64,000 bases of DNA from Geomicrobium sediminis. Lineage in GTDB: Bacteria > Bacillota > Bacilli > Bacillales > Marinococcaceae. The first letter of the stretch is position 1; the number at the start of each line of letters is the position of its first letter. The position numbers and the translations under genes are program-made. The notes under the pieces are model-generated. The model had not been told where the DNA came from and ran no database searches. It saw only the letters and a program-made list of their open reading frames with translations. Positions 17,418 through 26,746 of the stretch are shown one piece after another. The DNA is taken from assembly GCF_016908595.1 (NCBI RefSeq), contig NZ_JAFBEC010000001.1, forward strand, positions 62,001 to 126,000, written 5' to 3'.

Positions 17418-19044
17418 CTAAATCCCTCCGTGTGGCGTGCATCACATTGTTAACACGCACAAATGATGGCGTTTCTCCTTTACTCAATAAACAGCTAACC
17501 ATGTTCGTCTTTGCAATAAATGATTCTGAATCACGAATCTCTTTTACAAATTGATTGTTCGTCTGCACATATTCTCTTTCCAAAACGTCATCGACCCGTT
17601 GCCAAATCTTCTGCTCGGACACGTTGCATAGTTGCGCAATGACATGAATTAAAGATCCTAGATGGTTAACGAAGAAATAATAAATCGTTCTCTCCCTTGC
17701 TGCTTGAGTCGAATAAAACAAATAAGAATGCTCAATATCGTCATCAACGTTTGTTGCTTTCTCCCGTTCAACACTTACACCTTCAAGGTCCCGAATGATG
17801 AATTGAACAGGCAGCCCCTCGTCCAATGTGACAAGACAATTTTGTAAATGAGCTTCAAAGTGAACGCCCTTATCTTCAATTAAGCGGACAATTGGTACTA
17901 ATGAAATCTCTAAATACCGTTCAAACCAATCTTCTATATCAATTCGTCCAATAACTTGTTCCAATTGGTAACAGTCCGTTGACGGATTCCATTCAACTAA
18001 ACTAGACGCAATCATCGTCCGACTCGTATCAAAGTTTACGGGCCGGTATGCATACGTGAACATTGATTTTAACTTTTCATCATCAAAGTGACAGGATGCT
18101 GTCGCTGTTTCATATGAAATTTGCGTGTACGGTTCGTCAGAGAAACACTTATTGTCCATTAAATAGTGCGTCGCTTGAAGTGTTCGTCTCATCTGCTCCA
18201 CAGTGTTGTTACGTTTCAAGTTCGTAATTTGCACATCTAATGGCAACTTCAAATTGCACGTCATCTCAGGCACATACACTGTTCGTACTGAAGATGTAGG
18301 ATATGCCATCGGTCCGAACATTCCTAGAAATTGTAATGTGCCTTCGCGTATCGCCACTTTAATCTCAGGCACACGTTGAACGTGTTCATACTGCCAAGGA
18401 TGCATCGGCAAAACCCGATAGTCATCATATTGGTCGCCTAAACGTCGTTTCACCTTTTCCATTAACGGATCTGGGAATTGAACCTTTTCATGGACCCACT
18501 TTTCAACATAGGCATCTTCTTTCACAGCCACATAACCAAGCTGAAACGCTGTGTGACATTCCGGACTGTAACGGTCAATTTCTTCGGCGTAGAACCCTTC
18601 ACGGTTTTTTGGGAAAGGATGAAACGGGTGACCATGAATGAGAGATTGTTCTGAGCTAATGTAATCATGAACCGGTCGATCGTTCATTTGACTAAGGAAA
18701 ATGTTGAGCTTATGAAAACTATTGCTCACCTTTTTTAGAAATACCATTTTCTCAGTTTGTGAGAGTGTCGAATGGCTTGATTCTAATTCTTTTACGATTA
18801 AAGAAGCGATATCCATATAATCGATTCGTTGTTGTCTGATGAAGTAGCTCTGATATTCATGTTCTCCCATTGCCGAGTAATACGTTAGTTTCCCAGTAAT
18901 TGCTGCTCGACTAGATGGAAATGGAATTTCATAGGAGTGATCCTCTTGTTCATAAATGAACGTGCCTTCACATTCTCTTAGGTAACAATTAAGCAATGTC
19001 TTACACGTATGTTCATCTGCATACGTCCATGGATTACGATTCAT
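17386..19044 (-). CDS. IucA/IucC-family NIS siderophore synthetase (SbnE-like position)
   Basis: This 552-residue synthetase is a little shorter than its two paralogs. It retains LIHGHPFHPFPKNREGFYAEEIDRYSPE, LPMHPWQYEHVQ, TSSVRTVYVPEMTCNLKLPLDVQITNLKRNN and HFEAHLQNCLVTLDEGLPVQFIIRDLEG. It is the first synthetase after the exporter, which is the position of sbnE after sbnD in Staphylococcus. The gene order D-E-F-G-H-C is thus a rearranged version of sbnC-D-E-F-G-H. Confidence 0.9.
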   Translation of the reverse strand: MNRNPWTYADEHTCKTLLNCYLRECEGTFIYEQEDHSYEIPFPSSRAAITGKLTYYSAMGEHEYQSYFIRQQRIDYMDIASLIVKELESSHSTLSQTEKMVFLKKVSNSFHKLNIFLSQMNDRPVHDYISSEQSLIHGHPFHPFPKNREGFYAEEIDRYSPECHTAFQLGYVAVKEDAYVEKWVHEKVQFPDPLMEKVKRRLGDQYDDYRVLPMHPWQYEHVQRVPEIKVAIREGTLQFLGMFGPMAYPTSSVRTVYVPEMTCNLKLPLDVQITNLKRNNTVEQMRRTLQATHYLMDNKCFSDEPYTQISYETATASCHFDDEKLKSMFTYAYRPVNFDTSRTMIASSLVEWNPSTDCYQLEQVIGRIDIEDWFERYLEISLVPIVRLIEDKGVHFEAHLQNCLVTLDEGLPVQFIIRDLEGVSVEREKATNVDDDIEHSYLFYSTQAARERTIYYFFVNHLGSLIHVIAQLCNVSEQKIWQRVDDVLEREYVQTNNQFVKEIRDSESFIAKTNMVSCLLSKGETPSFVRVNNVMHATRRDLDVRKQPVEIQ

Positions 19045-19054
19045 CGTTATCTCC

Positions 19055-20449
19055 TCACCTAGTTTTCGTTCGATTTGTAATAACTTTAGTTAACGGTAAT
19101 GTCACGATCATTAGAAATCCGAGTAACAGCCAAAGCTCTTGAAGTGCTTGCCATTTAGCCTCTGTTACGGTCACTGTTGCCTCAAGGGCAGTCCACCTTA
19201 AATCAAAGTACATCGTTATGAATATGACCATTACCATCGACGAAAGCCGCTTTAACGTGTTGGATAACGCCGATCCATCATGCCATTCTTTCTCTTCAAG
19301 TGCATGCAGACCAATCGTTACGACGGGCGAGTTCGATAGGCCCATTCCCATCCCCCGAATAGCCATAATGACAATCAATACAAGTAAAGATGCATGGATT
19401 GGAACGAACGCTAGAAGTAGGATAGAAAGTGCGGTTAGTAGTATGCCTATTTTCACAAAAGATGTGGATTGTTGATCGATTTTTCGTCCTCCATACCAAG
19501 CAAACAGACTCGCAAAGATTGCAGCAGGGATGTACAGTGCACCAGTAACACTTGCACTGTAAGAAAATACATCTTGCATCATGAGGGGAAATAGAATTAA
19601 TACACCAAACATGACTGAATGTTGCACGGTCACAATGACGACCGACGCTGTGTATAGACGATTCTGAAACAAGTGCAAGGCAATCATAGGTTCAGAAGCA
19701 TTTCTCTGATTTCTTAAAAATAGATACAGTAGACCAATTCCTAGAATTAAGAAAAGATAGGGCAGCCAATACGTAAGGTTTGTCGTGCCCATCAGCTGTA
19801 ATCCTAAGCAGATACATAGCAACGAACAGGCGAACACGCCAATTATATATGGACTCGTCTTTTTTCTTGGTACTGCTCGTTGCTCTGGTAATTTCAAGAC
19901 ACCTATGAAACTTACAAATAGTGCAAAAGGAACCATGAACCAGAATAAATAGTGGAACTTACCCAAATCCATTAGTACTCCGCCTAAGAATGGTCCGATT
20001 GCAGGTGCTGCTGTTAATACGAGCCCCCACAATCCTGAAATCCTCCCGTGAAAGGATTGCGGGTAAAGAGAGAACAACAAGACGAGCGAAAGGGGAATCA
20101 TAATTCCTGCCGCTACGCCGTGCAACAACCTGACGAAGGCAATCGCAATAAAAGAATCATAGAATAAGGCGCCATATATTGAGGATGCAAACAAAATGAG
20201 AGCTCCACTAGTGAATAATTGCTTCCTCCCCCAAACTCTTGATAGGTACGCAGCAATTGGCATCGTTACCGTCATCGCTAACAAGTAGATCGTAATTAAC
20301 CAGCTTGCTTCCGATGTCTTTATCTCATACAAGTTCGATAAACCTGGAATAAGCACATTAAATGCACTGTTGGTCACAACTAAGGCAAATCCACCGCCGA
20401 TAATGGCGGCAACGACTATATACGTTGGTTTCTCTTTGTTGTGCAACAT
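19055..20449 (-). CDS. MFS transporter, DHA2-like; likely siderophore exporter (SbnD-like position)
   Basis: This 464-residue membrane protein has about 12-14 hydrophobic segments, the MFS loop 2-3 motif AYLSRVWGRKQLFTSGALI, and the exporter motif C-like GPFLGGVLMD. It is first in the Fur-box-preceded siderophore operon, as sbnD-type exporters are, so it probably secretes the product. The ATG at 20449 has no clear ribosome site, whereas a strong AGGAGG lies about 50 bases upstream ahead of a 14-codon open frame that ends four bases before this ATG. Translation may therefore depend on coupling to that short frame. Confidence 0.85.
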   Translation of the reverse strand: MLHNKEKPTYIVVAAIIGGGFALVVTNSAFNVLIPGLSNLYEIKTSEASWLITIYLLAMTVTMPIAAYLSRVWGRKQLFTSGALILFASSIYGALFYDSFIAIAFVRLLHGVAAGIMIPLSLVLLFSLYPQSFHGRISGLWGLVLTAAPAIGPFLGGVLMDLGKFHYLFWFMVPFALFVSFIGVLKLPEQRAVPRKKTSPYIIGVFACSLLCICLGLQLMGTTNLTYWLPYLFLILGIGLLYLFLRNQRNASEPMIALHLFQNRLYTASVVIVTVQHSVMFGVLILFPLMMQDVFSYSASVTGALYIPAAIFASLFAWYGGRKIDQQSTSFVKIGILLTALSILLLAFVPIHASLLVLIVIMAIRGMGMGLSNSPVVTIGLHALEEKEWHDGSALSNTLKRLSSMVMVIFITMYFDLRWTALEATVTVTEAKWQALQELWLLLGFLMIVTLPLTKVITNRTKTR

Positions 20450-20453
20450 CTTG

Positions 20454-20498
20454 TTATTGTCTTTTTGAGAAATCGTATTTAACCGCTCTAACGATCAT
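20454..20498 (-). other. Possible 14-codon leader ORF before the siderophore exporter
   Basis: AGGAGG (20501-20506) is followed after two bases by ATG and 14 sense codons ending in TAA four bases before the exporter ATG. The spacing is too short for a typical start. It may be a coupling leader, or a sign that the true exporter start is obscured. The upstream frame of the exporter itself has no standard start codon before an in-frame stop. Confidence 0.3.
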
Positions 20499-20532
20499 CG
20501 CCTCCTTGTTTTCATCTACTCTCACTTTAATT

Positions 20533-20551
20533 GAGAATGATAATCACTGTC
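20533..20551. promoter_or_regulatory. Fur box of the siderophore operon
   Basis: GAGAATGATAATCACTGTC matches 16 of 19 positions of the classic GATAATGATAATCATTATC box. It sits about 85 bases before the first gene of the siderophore operon, where Fur-Fe(II) binding would block transcription when iron is plentiful. Confidence 0.88.
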
Positions 20552-20800
20552 AATTAGTCTTTTGGATTCAATTTCCAGTTATGAGTTCTGGCATAGAAAA
20601 CTGAAATGACACCGTACTTCATACCTCTATCGTCCAGTGAAAATCAATCTTTTGCGCCATAACTCAAATAGGATAATGATCTATAGGAGTGAAAGGTGTT
20701 ATGTTTTAAGCGGATAAGACTTAGAGAGTGAGAATGTGCTCAAAGGAATTGATATTGCAGGGGATAAGGGACGAAGATGAAGATCATAAAACTAACAAAA

Positions 20801-20843
20801 CGAATGCTTGAGCTAGTCCTAAACGGGCCAGCTCAAGCATTCG
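20801..20843. terminator. Terminator downstream of the AtoE-like gene
   Basis: Fourteen-base perfect arms CGAATGCTTGAGCT / AGCTCAAGCATTCG enclose a 15-base loop; T-rich sequence flanks both sides. It separates the AtoE-type gene from the siderophore operon. The stretch 20560-20800 shows no gene. Confidence 0.8.
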
Positions 20844-20924
20844 TCTATTTTTACGTGATTGATTAATTTGAGGTAAGAACTAGTGGAGAGAATGTGGTTT
20901 AAGTTACTACAAATCAATAGTAAG

Positions 20925-22247
20925 TTAAATCAAAAGCAACCCAATAGCAATCGGGAAAAACGTCCAGAGAAGAATAATGACGCAGAATCCCATAATGTCA
21001 CGAACTTTTAATCCAGCGATTGCAAGAAGCGGCAACGTCCAAAACGGCTGAATCATGTTTGTCCATGCATCTCCCCAAGCGACTGCCATCGCCACACGCG
21101 CAGGTTCCGCTCCTATTTCATAGGCAGCACTCATCATAATTGGACCTTGAACCGCCCATTGACCACCGCCCGAAGGAACGAAGAAATTCACAATTCCAGC
21201 GGAAATGAACGTAAACAGCGGAAAGGTAAACTCAGTAGATATCGCTATAAACATAACCGACATCATATCACTTAGTCCTGAGCCGACCATCATCCCCATG
21301 ATTCCTGCATAAAACGGAAATTGTATGATGATTCCTCCTGCATTTTTGACTGCTTCAGACACTGTCTTCAAAAACCTTCTTGGTGTCCGATGGAAGAGAA
21401 TACCGAGAAACAAGAACGCAAAGTTCACGATGTTAATATTCAGATCTAATCCATTATTAATAAAATGCATGACTACAAATATAAGTCCTAAACCACCAAT
21501 AACAATCGAAATGATTTGACTGTTTTCCAAGCGATCTGCCGGTGTGAGATTCTCCGACGGCTCCTCCTTCACCGCTGCTTCTTCTTGAATTACGATCGGT
21601 TCAATTTTTGTTGTACTGTCAGCAGCTCTCATGAGCAAACGATTCATTAATGGCAACATAATGACAAGAACAACGACGATAAAGATATTAAATGGAGCAA
21701 GCAATGTATCCTGAATCGCAATTGTTCCCATCGTATCTTCCAAGAAGTGTCCGGGAGTTGCAATTGTTAATGGAATTGATCCAGACAAGCCACCATGCCA
21801 TACGATCATGCCACTATATGCAGACGCGACAAGCAAACGAAAATTCACCGTAGGTACTTGTTGTACAACATGCTTTGCAAATAGTGCACCAATCACAAGA
21901 CCAAACCCGTAATTGATTAAACAAGCGATACACGCAACAAAGGTAACGAGCATGATGGCTTGTCCTGGGGTATTAGCAAAAAGGGCTAAACGAGCAAGAA
22001 TTGATTTGACGATACTCGTGTTCGCTAATATGTAACCGGTTACAACGATGAGTGACATTTGCATCGTAAATTCTAGCAAACCCCAAAATCCATCTCCCCA
22101 GAGCTGTACCATCTGTACAGGATTGTTCGGTGTAATGAAGATTCCTAACAGAAAAACGATCAATGTTAAAACTAATGCGAAGATAAATGCATCCGGCAAA
22201 TACCGTTGTACGAGCCTGTCTGAGAACCTTGTAAGCGCAGTAAACAT
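20925..22247 (-). CDS. atoE: Short-chain fatty acid transporter, AtoE family
   Basis: This 440-residue protein has about ten hydrophobic segments. Recognition rests on the N-terminal SDRLVQRYLPDAFIFALVLTLIVFLLG and the C-terminal FFVPSGGGQWAVQGPIM motif, which are characteristic of AtoE proteins that take up short-chain fatty acids such as acetoacetate or butyrate. It is a single-gene unit with its own terminator. The nearby hydroxybutyrate operon 15 kb away suggests a shared interest in C4 acids, an inference. Confidence 0.9.
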   Translation of the reverse strand: MFTALTRFSDRLVQRYLPDAFIFALVLTLIVFLLGIFITPNNPVQMVQLWGDGFWGLLEFTMQMSLIVVTGYILANTSIVKSILARLALFANTPGQAIMLVTFVACIACLINYGFGLVIGALFAKHVVQQVPTVNFRLLVASAYSGMIVWHGGLSGSIPLTIATPGHFLEDTMGTIAIQDTLLAPFNIFIVVVLVIMLPLMNRLLMRAADSTTKIEPIVIQEEAAVKEEPSENLTPADRLENSQIISIVIGGLGLIFVVMHFINNGLDLNINIVNFAFLFLGILFHRTPRRFLKTVSEAVKNAGGIIIQFPFYAGIMGMMVGSGLSDMMSVMFIAISTEFTFPLFTFISAGIVNFFVPSGGGQWAVQGPIMMSAAYEIGAEPARVAMAVAWGDAWTNMIQPFWTLPLLAIAGLKVRDIMGFCVIILLWTFFPIAIGLLLI

Positions 22248-22326
22248 TATTTCGCCATTCCCCTCTTATTATTTTGAATAATCTTATCATTATGGTATTG
22301 AAATAGAAAGAACAACTGGCTCCATA

Positions 22327-22366
22327 ACAAAAAGCGAGCCCTAGATTTTTCGACTCGCGTTTTGTT
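22327..22366. terminator. Terminator of the BASS transporter operon
   Basis: Near-perfect arms AACAAAAAGCGAG / CTCGCGTTTTGTT enclose a 15-base loop, just past the BASS transporter stop on the minus strand. Confidence 0.8.
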
Positions 22367-22373
22367 GATACAT

Positions 22374-23315
22374 TTAAACGATACGCTTTTTAGAACTTAA
22401 CGGACCCCTTCCTTTCTTCCCGCGATTCCAAAACGAGACGAGGATCGGTCCCGAGATAATTTGCCAAACTGAGAAAATCGCACTTGGCAAGGCCGCCAAA
22501 GGGCTGAAATGTAACGTTGCTAGTGTTCCACCAAGCCCAGAGTTCTGAATCCCTACTTCAAATGCGATCGTACGTCGTTGTTCTTCGTTAAGCCCACACC
22601 ATTTGGCAATGATATAACCGACAAACAACCCTAAACCGTTATGAAGAATAACCGCTACGAATAGAAGTAACCCAACCGTTATTAAGTTCTCTTGATTCAC
22701 AGCAACGATGGCGCTCACAATCAGCACAATCGCAAAGATCGAAATGTTCGGCAGTGCCGTTCGTCCAACACTTGCAACCTTTGGAAAAAAATAGTTGATG
22801 AGAATTCCAAGACTAACTGGAACGATAATCACTTGTACGATCGATAACAACATAGAACCAGCATCAATTGGCATCCACTGATTCGCCAACAGCAGAATCA
22901 TTAATGGCGTCATAATCGGCGCAATGACTGTTGACACTGTTGTCATTGCAACCGATAATGCGACATCTCCTCTTGCTAGATAAACCATTACATTGGATGA
23001 GGTACCACCAGGACAGGCTCCGACCAAAATAAGTCCTGCCGCTAATTCTGGAGGCAACTGAAAAAGAATTGCAATCCCAAACGCAATCAACGGCATAATG
23101 AGGAATTGCCCAACACCCCCAATAAGCATCGGGAGCGGTCGCTTAAAGACGATCGTGAAATCTCGAAGCTTAATTGTTAGCCCCATTGCCAACATGACAA
23201 TCCCTAATAAATAAGGGATGTATGGGCTTAACCAGCTAAACAGTGGCGGGTATAGTAACGCAATGACACTGAAACCGACAACGATAAAAGCAAAGTATTT
23301 TTGGACGCCGCTCAT
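22374..23315 (-). CDS. Bile acid:sodium symporter (BASS) family transporter
   Basis: This is a roughly 313-residue membrane protein with about nine to ten helices. The family marks GACPGGTSSNVMVYLARGDVALSVAMT and FEVGIQNSGLGGTLA form the sodium and substrate sites in BASS proteins. Bacterial members carry organic acids such as pantoate, pyruvate or keto acids. It is the last gene of an operon with three dehydrogenases, so it may bring in their substrate. GAGGTGTGGGT precedes the ATG at 23315, favoured over GTG at 23321. Confidence 0.88.
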   Translation of the reverse strand: MSGVQKYFAFIVVGFSVIALLYPPLFSWLSPYIPYLLGIVMLAMGLTIKLRDFTIVFKRPLPMLIGGVGQFLIMPLIAFGIAILFQLPPELAAGLILVGACPGGTSSNVMVYLARGDVALSVAMTTVSTVIAPIMTPLMILLLANQWMPIDAGSMLLSIVQVIIVPVSLGILINYFFPKVASVGRTALPNISIFAIVLIVSAIVAVNQENLITVGLLLFVAVILHNGLGLFVGYIIAKWCGLNEEQRRTIAFEVGIQNSGLGGTLATLHFSPLAALPSAIFSVWQIISGPILVSFWNRGKKGRGPLSSKKRIV

Positions 23316-23331
23316 ACCCACACCTCATTTC

Positions 23332-24756
23332 TTAAGATTGACGATACGACACTGCAACGTTTTTAAGCTGCGTGTAATTTTGCAAAGCTTCCAAGCCTTT
23401 CTCTCTACCATAACCACTTCGTTTATAGCCACCAAAAGGCATTTGGATTCCCCCACCAGCACCGTAGTTATTCATAAACACTTGGCCTGATTCCGCGGCT
23501 TCTGCAACACGATGGGCTCGTCCTATATCATTCGTCCAAATCCCTGTAACGAGACCATAATCCGTTCCATTCGCAAGGGAAATGGCTTCTTCTTCAGTCG
23601 TGAATGGGTGAACAGTAATGACAGGTCCGAAGACTTCTTCTTGCGCAATAGGATGACTTGCATCGATGTTCGTAATAATTGTTGGTCGATAATAATAATC
23701 ATCTTGCTTCATTCCACCCGTCACGATCGTCGCACCGTCCGCTTTGGCTTGTTTAATGTACCCATCAATCTGTTCAACTTGCGCATCGGTAATGATCGGT
23801 CCGAGCTGATGATTGTCCATGCCAGGCCCGATGCTCAGCTTTTCAAAGCTTGTCTTTAACGCTTCAACAAATCGTTCTTCTAACGATGCCTCAATAATTA
23901 ACCGCGAACCTGCTGAACACGTTTGCCCAGCGTTTTGCGTAATGGCATTCGTGACCGTTTGTACCGCTTGCTCGAAGTGACAATCATGAAAAACAATTTG
24001 CGGTGACTTTCCACCTAACTCGGGCGTGACTGGTGTAATTTGCTTCGCCGCGGTTTGCATAATCGTACTTCCAGTCTTCACTGAACCGGTAAATGCAATA
24101 TGGCGCACGAGCGAATGACTCGCTAACACCTGTCCTGCTTCTTGGCCCGTACCCGTCACTACGTGATAGACCCCTGTTGGAATCCCTGCTTTCTCCATGC
24201 TCTCTGCTAATAAAAGTGCCGTACTCGGTGTTTGTTCTGCTGGTTTAACGACCGTCGTATTTCCCATTGCAATCGCTGCTGCAACACTTCTCGCTGTAAT
24301 TTGAATCGGATAGTTCCAAGGTATAATATGAGCCGTAACGCCAAGCGGCTCTCGTACGGTATAATCCAAAATCCCAGGCTCAACTGGAATCGTTTCACCG
24401 AGCACTTTATCAGCCATCGCTGCATAATACTCGAAATAACGGGCGGCCGCTTCGACATCTGCTTCACTTTGTTTGAGTGGTTTACCGACGTCTAACGTTT
24501 CAGCCTTAGCGAATTCATCAAGACGCTCCCGTAAGTCAGCCGCCACCTTATGTAGACAATAGCCTCGTTCGTGCGGTTTAAATGAGCGCCACGTCGAGGA
24601 ATTAAATGTGTGATGTGCCGCCTCTACAGCCTCATTGACGTCTTGAACACTTGCTTTAGGAACCGAATAATGCACGTCTCTCGTCGCAGGATCTAAAACG
24701 ATGAGCTCCTCATCCCGCTTTTCCCAAACACCATTGATATACATTGGCTTTTGCAT
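23332..24756 (-). CDS. NAD(P)-dependent aldehyde dehydrogenase
   Basis: This 474-residue enzyme oxidises an aldehyde to the acid. The general base Glu is in VTPELGGKSP, the catalytic Cys in NAGQTCSAGSRL, and the cofactor loop in FTGSVKTGSTI; the C-terminal MPFGGYKRSGYGREKG is of betaine-aldehyde type. The reading frame stays open for 60 more codons upstream, but those lie inside the preceding SDR gene. GGGGG-AAGGGGG followed by ATG one base after the SDR stop marks the start at 24756. It is in one operon with SDR, tartrate-type dehydrogenase and BASS transporter. Confidence 0.92.
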   Translation of the reverse strand: MQKPMYINGVWEKRDEELIVLDPATRDVHYSVPKASVQDVNEAVEAAHHTFNSSTWRSFKPHERGYCLHKVAADLRERLDEFAKAETLDVGKPLKQSEADVEAAARYFEYYAAMADKVLGETIPVEPGILDYTVREPLGVTAHIIPWNYPIQITARSVAAAIAMGNTTVVKPAEQTPSTALLLAESMEKAGIPTGVYHVVTGTGQEAGQVLASHSLVRHIAFTGSVKTGSTIMQTAAKQITPVTPELGGKSPQIVFHDCHFEQAVQTVTNAITQNAGQTCSAGSRLIIEASLEERFVEALKTSFEKLSIGPGMDNHQLGPIITDAQVEQIDGYIKQAKADGATIVTGGMKQDDYYYRPTIITNIDASHPIAQEEVFGPVITVHPFTTEEEAISLANGTDYGLVTGIWTNDIGRAHRVAEAAESGQVFMNNYGAGGGIQMPFGGYKRSGYGREKGLEALQNYTQLKNVAVSYRQS

Positions 24757-24757
24757 A

Positions 24758-25498
24758 TTACAGCCCCCTTCCCCCGTCAATTCGTAATGTCGTACCCGTA
24801 ACCATACTCGCATCATCACTACATAAATAAATGATGCCAGTGCTAATATCTTCAGGTCGGATGAGTCGTCCGAGCGGGACGCTTTTTTTGAAAATGTTCT
24901 CTTTGACTTCATCAATGTTTTGATCAACGCCAGCAAATTGGCTAATCATCGCCGTATCAGCAGGTCCTGGGTGCAAAACATTTGCTCTTATTCCGTATTC
25001 GGCTAGCTCTATCGCAATCGCTTCAGTGAATGAGACAACAGCTCCTTTGGATGCAATGTATGCATTCAAACCAGGACGTGGCCTTACAGTCGAGACGGAT
25101 GCCACATTCACAATCGAACCACTTCCCGCTTTCTTCATCACACGGCTTGCCGCTTTACACGTTAAGAAAACAGAGGTCGAATTGATTTTATGAATTCTTT
25201 CCCAGTCCTCTAATGTTACGTCTTCAAGCGGTGTTGCTGATTGAGCAATTCCAGCTAAATTGACGAGTGCATCAACTTGATCGAAACGCATCATCACTTC
25301 TGAAAACGCACGATTTACATCTTCTTCCACACTAAGGTCGACACGTTGATAGAAATAGCGATCATTTGAGATCGGGGCATTTTCTGCTAAATCAAAGCCC
25401 GCAACAATCGCACCTTCAGCCAAACTATCCTCAACTAGTTGTTTCCCCATTCCCCCCTTTGCCCCAGTAACGATCATGACTTTATTCTTTAATTTCAT
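24758..25498 (-). CDS. Short-chain dehydrogenase/reductase
   Basis: This 246-residue classical SDR has TGAKGGMGKQL (cofactor), NLAG in place of NNAG, IVNVASVS (catalytic Ser), YIASKG (Tyr and Lys) and a PGPADTAM loop. It is the second gene of a catabolic operon. The substrate is unknown; with an aldehyde dehydrogenase and a tartrate/isopropylmalate-type dehydrogenase it probably takes part in oxidising a hydroxy acid or polyol. Confidence 0.9.
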   Translation of the reverse strand: MKLKNKVMIVTGAKGGMGKQLVEDSLAEGAIVAGFDLAENAPISNDRYFYQRVDLSVEEDVNRAFSEVMMRFDQVDALVNLAGIAQSATPLEDVTLEDWERIHKINSTSVFLTCKAASRVMKKAGSGSIVNVASVSTVRPRPGLNAYIASKGAVVSFTEAIAIELAEYGIRANVLHPGPADTAMISQFAGVDQNIDEVKENIFKKSVPLGRLIRPEDISTGIIYLCSDDASMVTGTTLRIDGGRGL

Positions 25499-25509
25499 AG
25501 GACTGCCCC

Positions 25510-26568
25510 CTAATAGTTGTTTAATTCTGATAGTATTTCGACTGTGACTTCCTTTGTAGACAACGTTCCGCCGATGTCTTTGGTCGTGCGTCCTGATTGA
25601 ATGACCTTTTCGATCGCATCCATGACAAGGTCCCCGAGTTCCGTTTCGCCGAAATGATCAAGCATCAATTTAGCTGTCCAAATTTGACCAATTGGGTTAG
25701 CAATCCCTTTTCCAGCAATATCAGGCGCTGAACCGTGAACAGGCTCAAACATTGACGGATACTTTCCATTAAGATTAATGTTTGCCGCTGGTGCAATTCC
25801 GACACTTCCCATAATCCCCGCTCCGAGATCTGTTAGGATATCCCCAAACAAATTCGAGGCTACAATCACATCAAATCGTGACGGGTCCGTTACAAAAAAC
25901 GCCACGAGCGCGTCGATATGTTGTGAATCCGTCTGAATATGTGGATAGTCTGTTGAAACTTCTTGAAACACTTCATCCCAAAACGGCATCGAATGGTAAA
26001 TTCCATTGGACTTCGTTGCACTTGTCACATGACCTTTTCGTTTTTTAGCAAGGTCAAAAGCGTAGTGCATCGCTTCACTCATCGCTCGGCGTGAGAAGAA
26101 GTTGTTCTGAACAGCGATTTCGTCTTTACCTCTATACATTTTTCCGCCAACTGTGCTGTACTCCCCCTCGCTGTTTTCCCGAACAACAATTAAATCAAAA
26201 TCTTTTGGATTAACGAGTGGAGAATGGACACCTTGAATGATCTTTGCAGGTCGGATGTTTAAGGCTTGTTCAAATTCCCGGCGAATCGTCAAGATCGACT
26301 CCCAAACGGATATGTGATCCGGCACTTTCGTAACGTCTCCAATTGCACCGAGAAAGACACTATCATATTGACTCAATCGATCGAGTCCATCTTCTGGCAT
26401 CATTCGTCCATGTTGAACGTAGTAATCACAGTTCCAATAAAATGTATCGAAAGAAAACATGAGCCCTCCATGAATCTTTGCCACAGCTTCCAACACTCGC
26501 ATTGCTTCTGGTACGACTTCGACCCCAATACCGTCTCCTGGCATACAAGCTACTTCGAACTTCTTCAC
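25510..26568 (-). CDS. Tartrate/D-malate-type dehydrogenase (isopropylmalate DH family)
   Basis: This 352-residue decarboxylating hydroxyacid dehydrogenase shows ACMPGDGIGVEVVPEA, the substrate arginines in ILTIRREFEQALNIRPAK, VVRENSEGEYSTVGG, the metal aspartates in NLFGDILTDLGAG, and the cofactor loop EPVHGSAPDIAGKGIANP. The overall pattern fits the tartrate dehydrogenase/D-malate group rather than leucine biosynthesis, since no leu genes are near. A GTG at 26577 opens the frame, but GAGGTGG five bases before the GTG at 26568 favours that start. It is first in the operon and has a cre-like site just upstream. Confidence 0.88.
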   Translation of the reverse strand: MKKFEVACMPGDGIGVEVVPEAMRVLEAVAKIHGGLMFSFDTFYWNCDYYVQHGRMMPEDGLDRLSQYDSVFLGAIGDVTKVPDHISVWESILTIRREFEQALNIRPAKIIQGVHSPLVNPKDFDLIVVRENSEGEYSTVGGKMYRGKDEIAVQNNFFSRRAMSEAMHYAFDLAKKRKGHVTSATKSNGIYHSMPFWDEVFQEVSTDYPHIQTDSQHIDALVAFFVTDPSRFDVIVASNLFGDILTDLGAGIMGSVGIAPAANINLNGKYPSMFEPVHGSAPDIAGKGIANPIGQIWTAKLMLDHFGETELGDLVMDAIEKVIQSGRTTKDIGGTLSTKEVTVEILSELNNY

Positions 26569-26583
26569 ATTACCCACCTCATC

Positions 26584-26597
26584 TGTAAGCGCTTTTA
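26584..26597. promoter_or_regulatory. Candidate cre (CcpA) site before the tartrate-type dehydrogenase
   Basis: TGTAAGCGCTTTTA matches the cre pattern TGNAANCGNWWNCA except for one base. It is about 16 bases upstream of the chosen start, where CcpA binding would repress the operon in the presence of preferred sugars. Confidence 0.6.
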
Positions 26598-26720
26598 TAG
26601 TTAGTAAAAAAATCTTCCCTTTACCTAATTCATGATCTAGATCGTAGATCCTCTAATATTTTTATAAAATAGTGAATTTTATACTTCATTGCGTATTTTT
26701 GATGGTTCCACACACCAAAA

Positions 26721-26740
26721 AACGCCCCGTAAGGAGCGTT
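26721..26740. terminator. Terminator of the polyphosphate operon
   Basis: Eight-base arms AACGCCCC / GGAGCGTT (one mismatch) enclose a GTAA loop and are followed on the minus strand by a run of six T. It lies seven bases past the ppk1 stop. Confidence 0.8.
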
Positions 26741-26746
26741 CAATCA

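Noticed and set aside
24757-24936. N-terminal extension of the aldehyde dehydrogenase frame
   Set aside because: It lies inside the upstream SDR gene in another frame, and the family start plus ribosome site lie at 24756.
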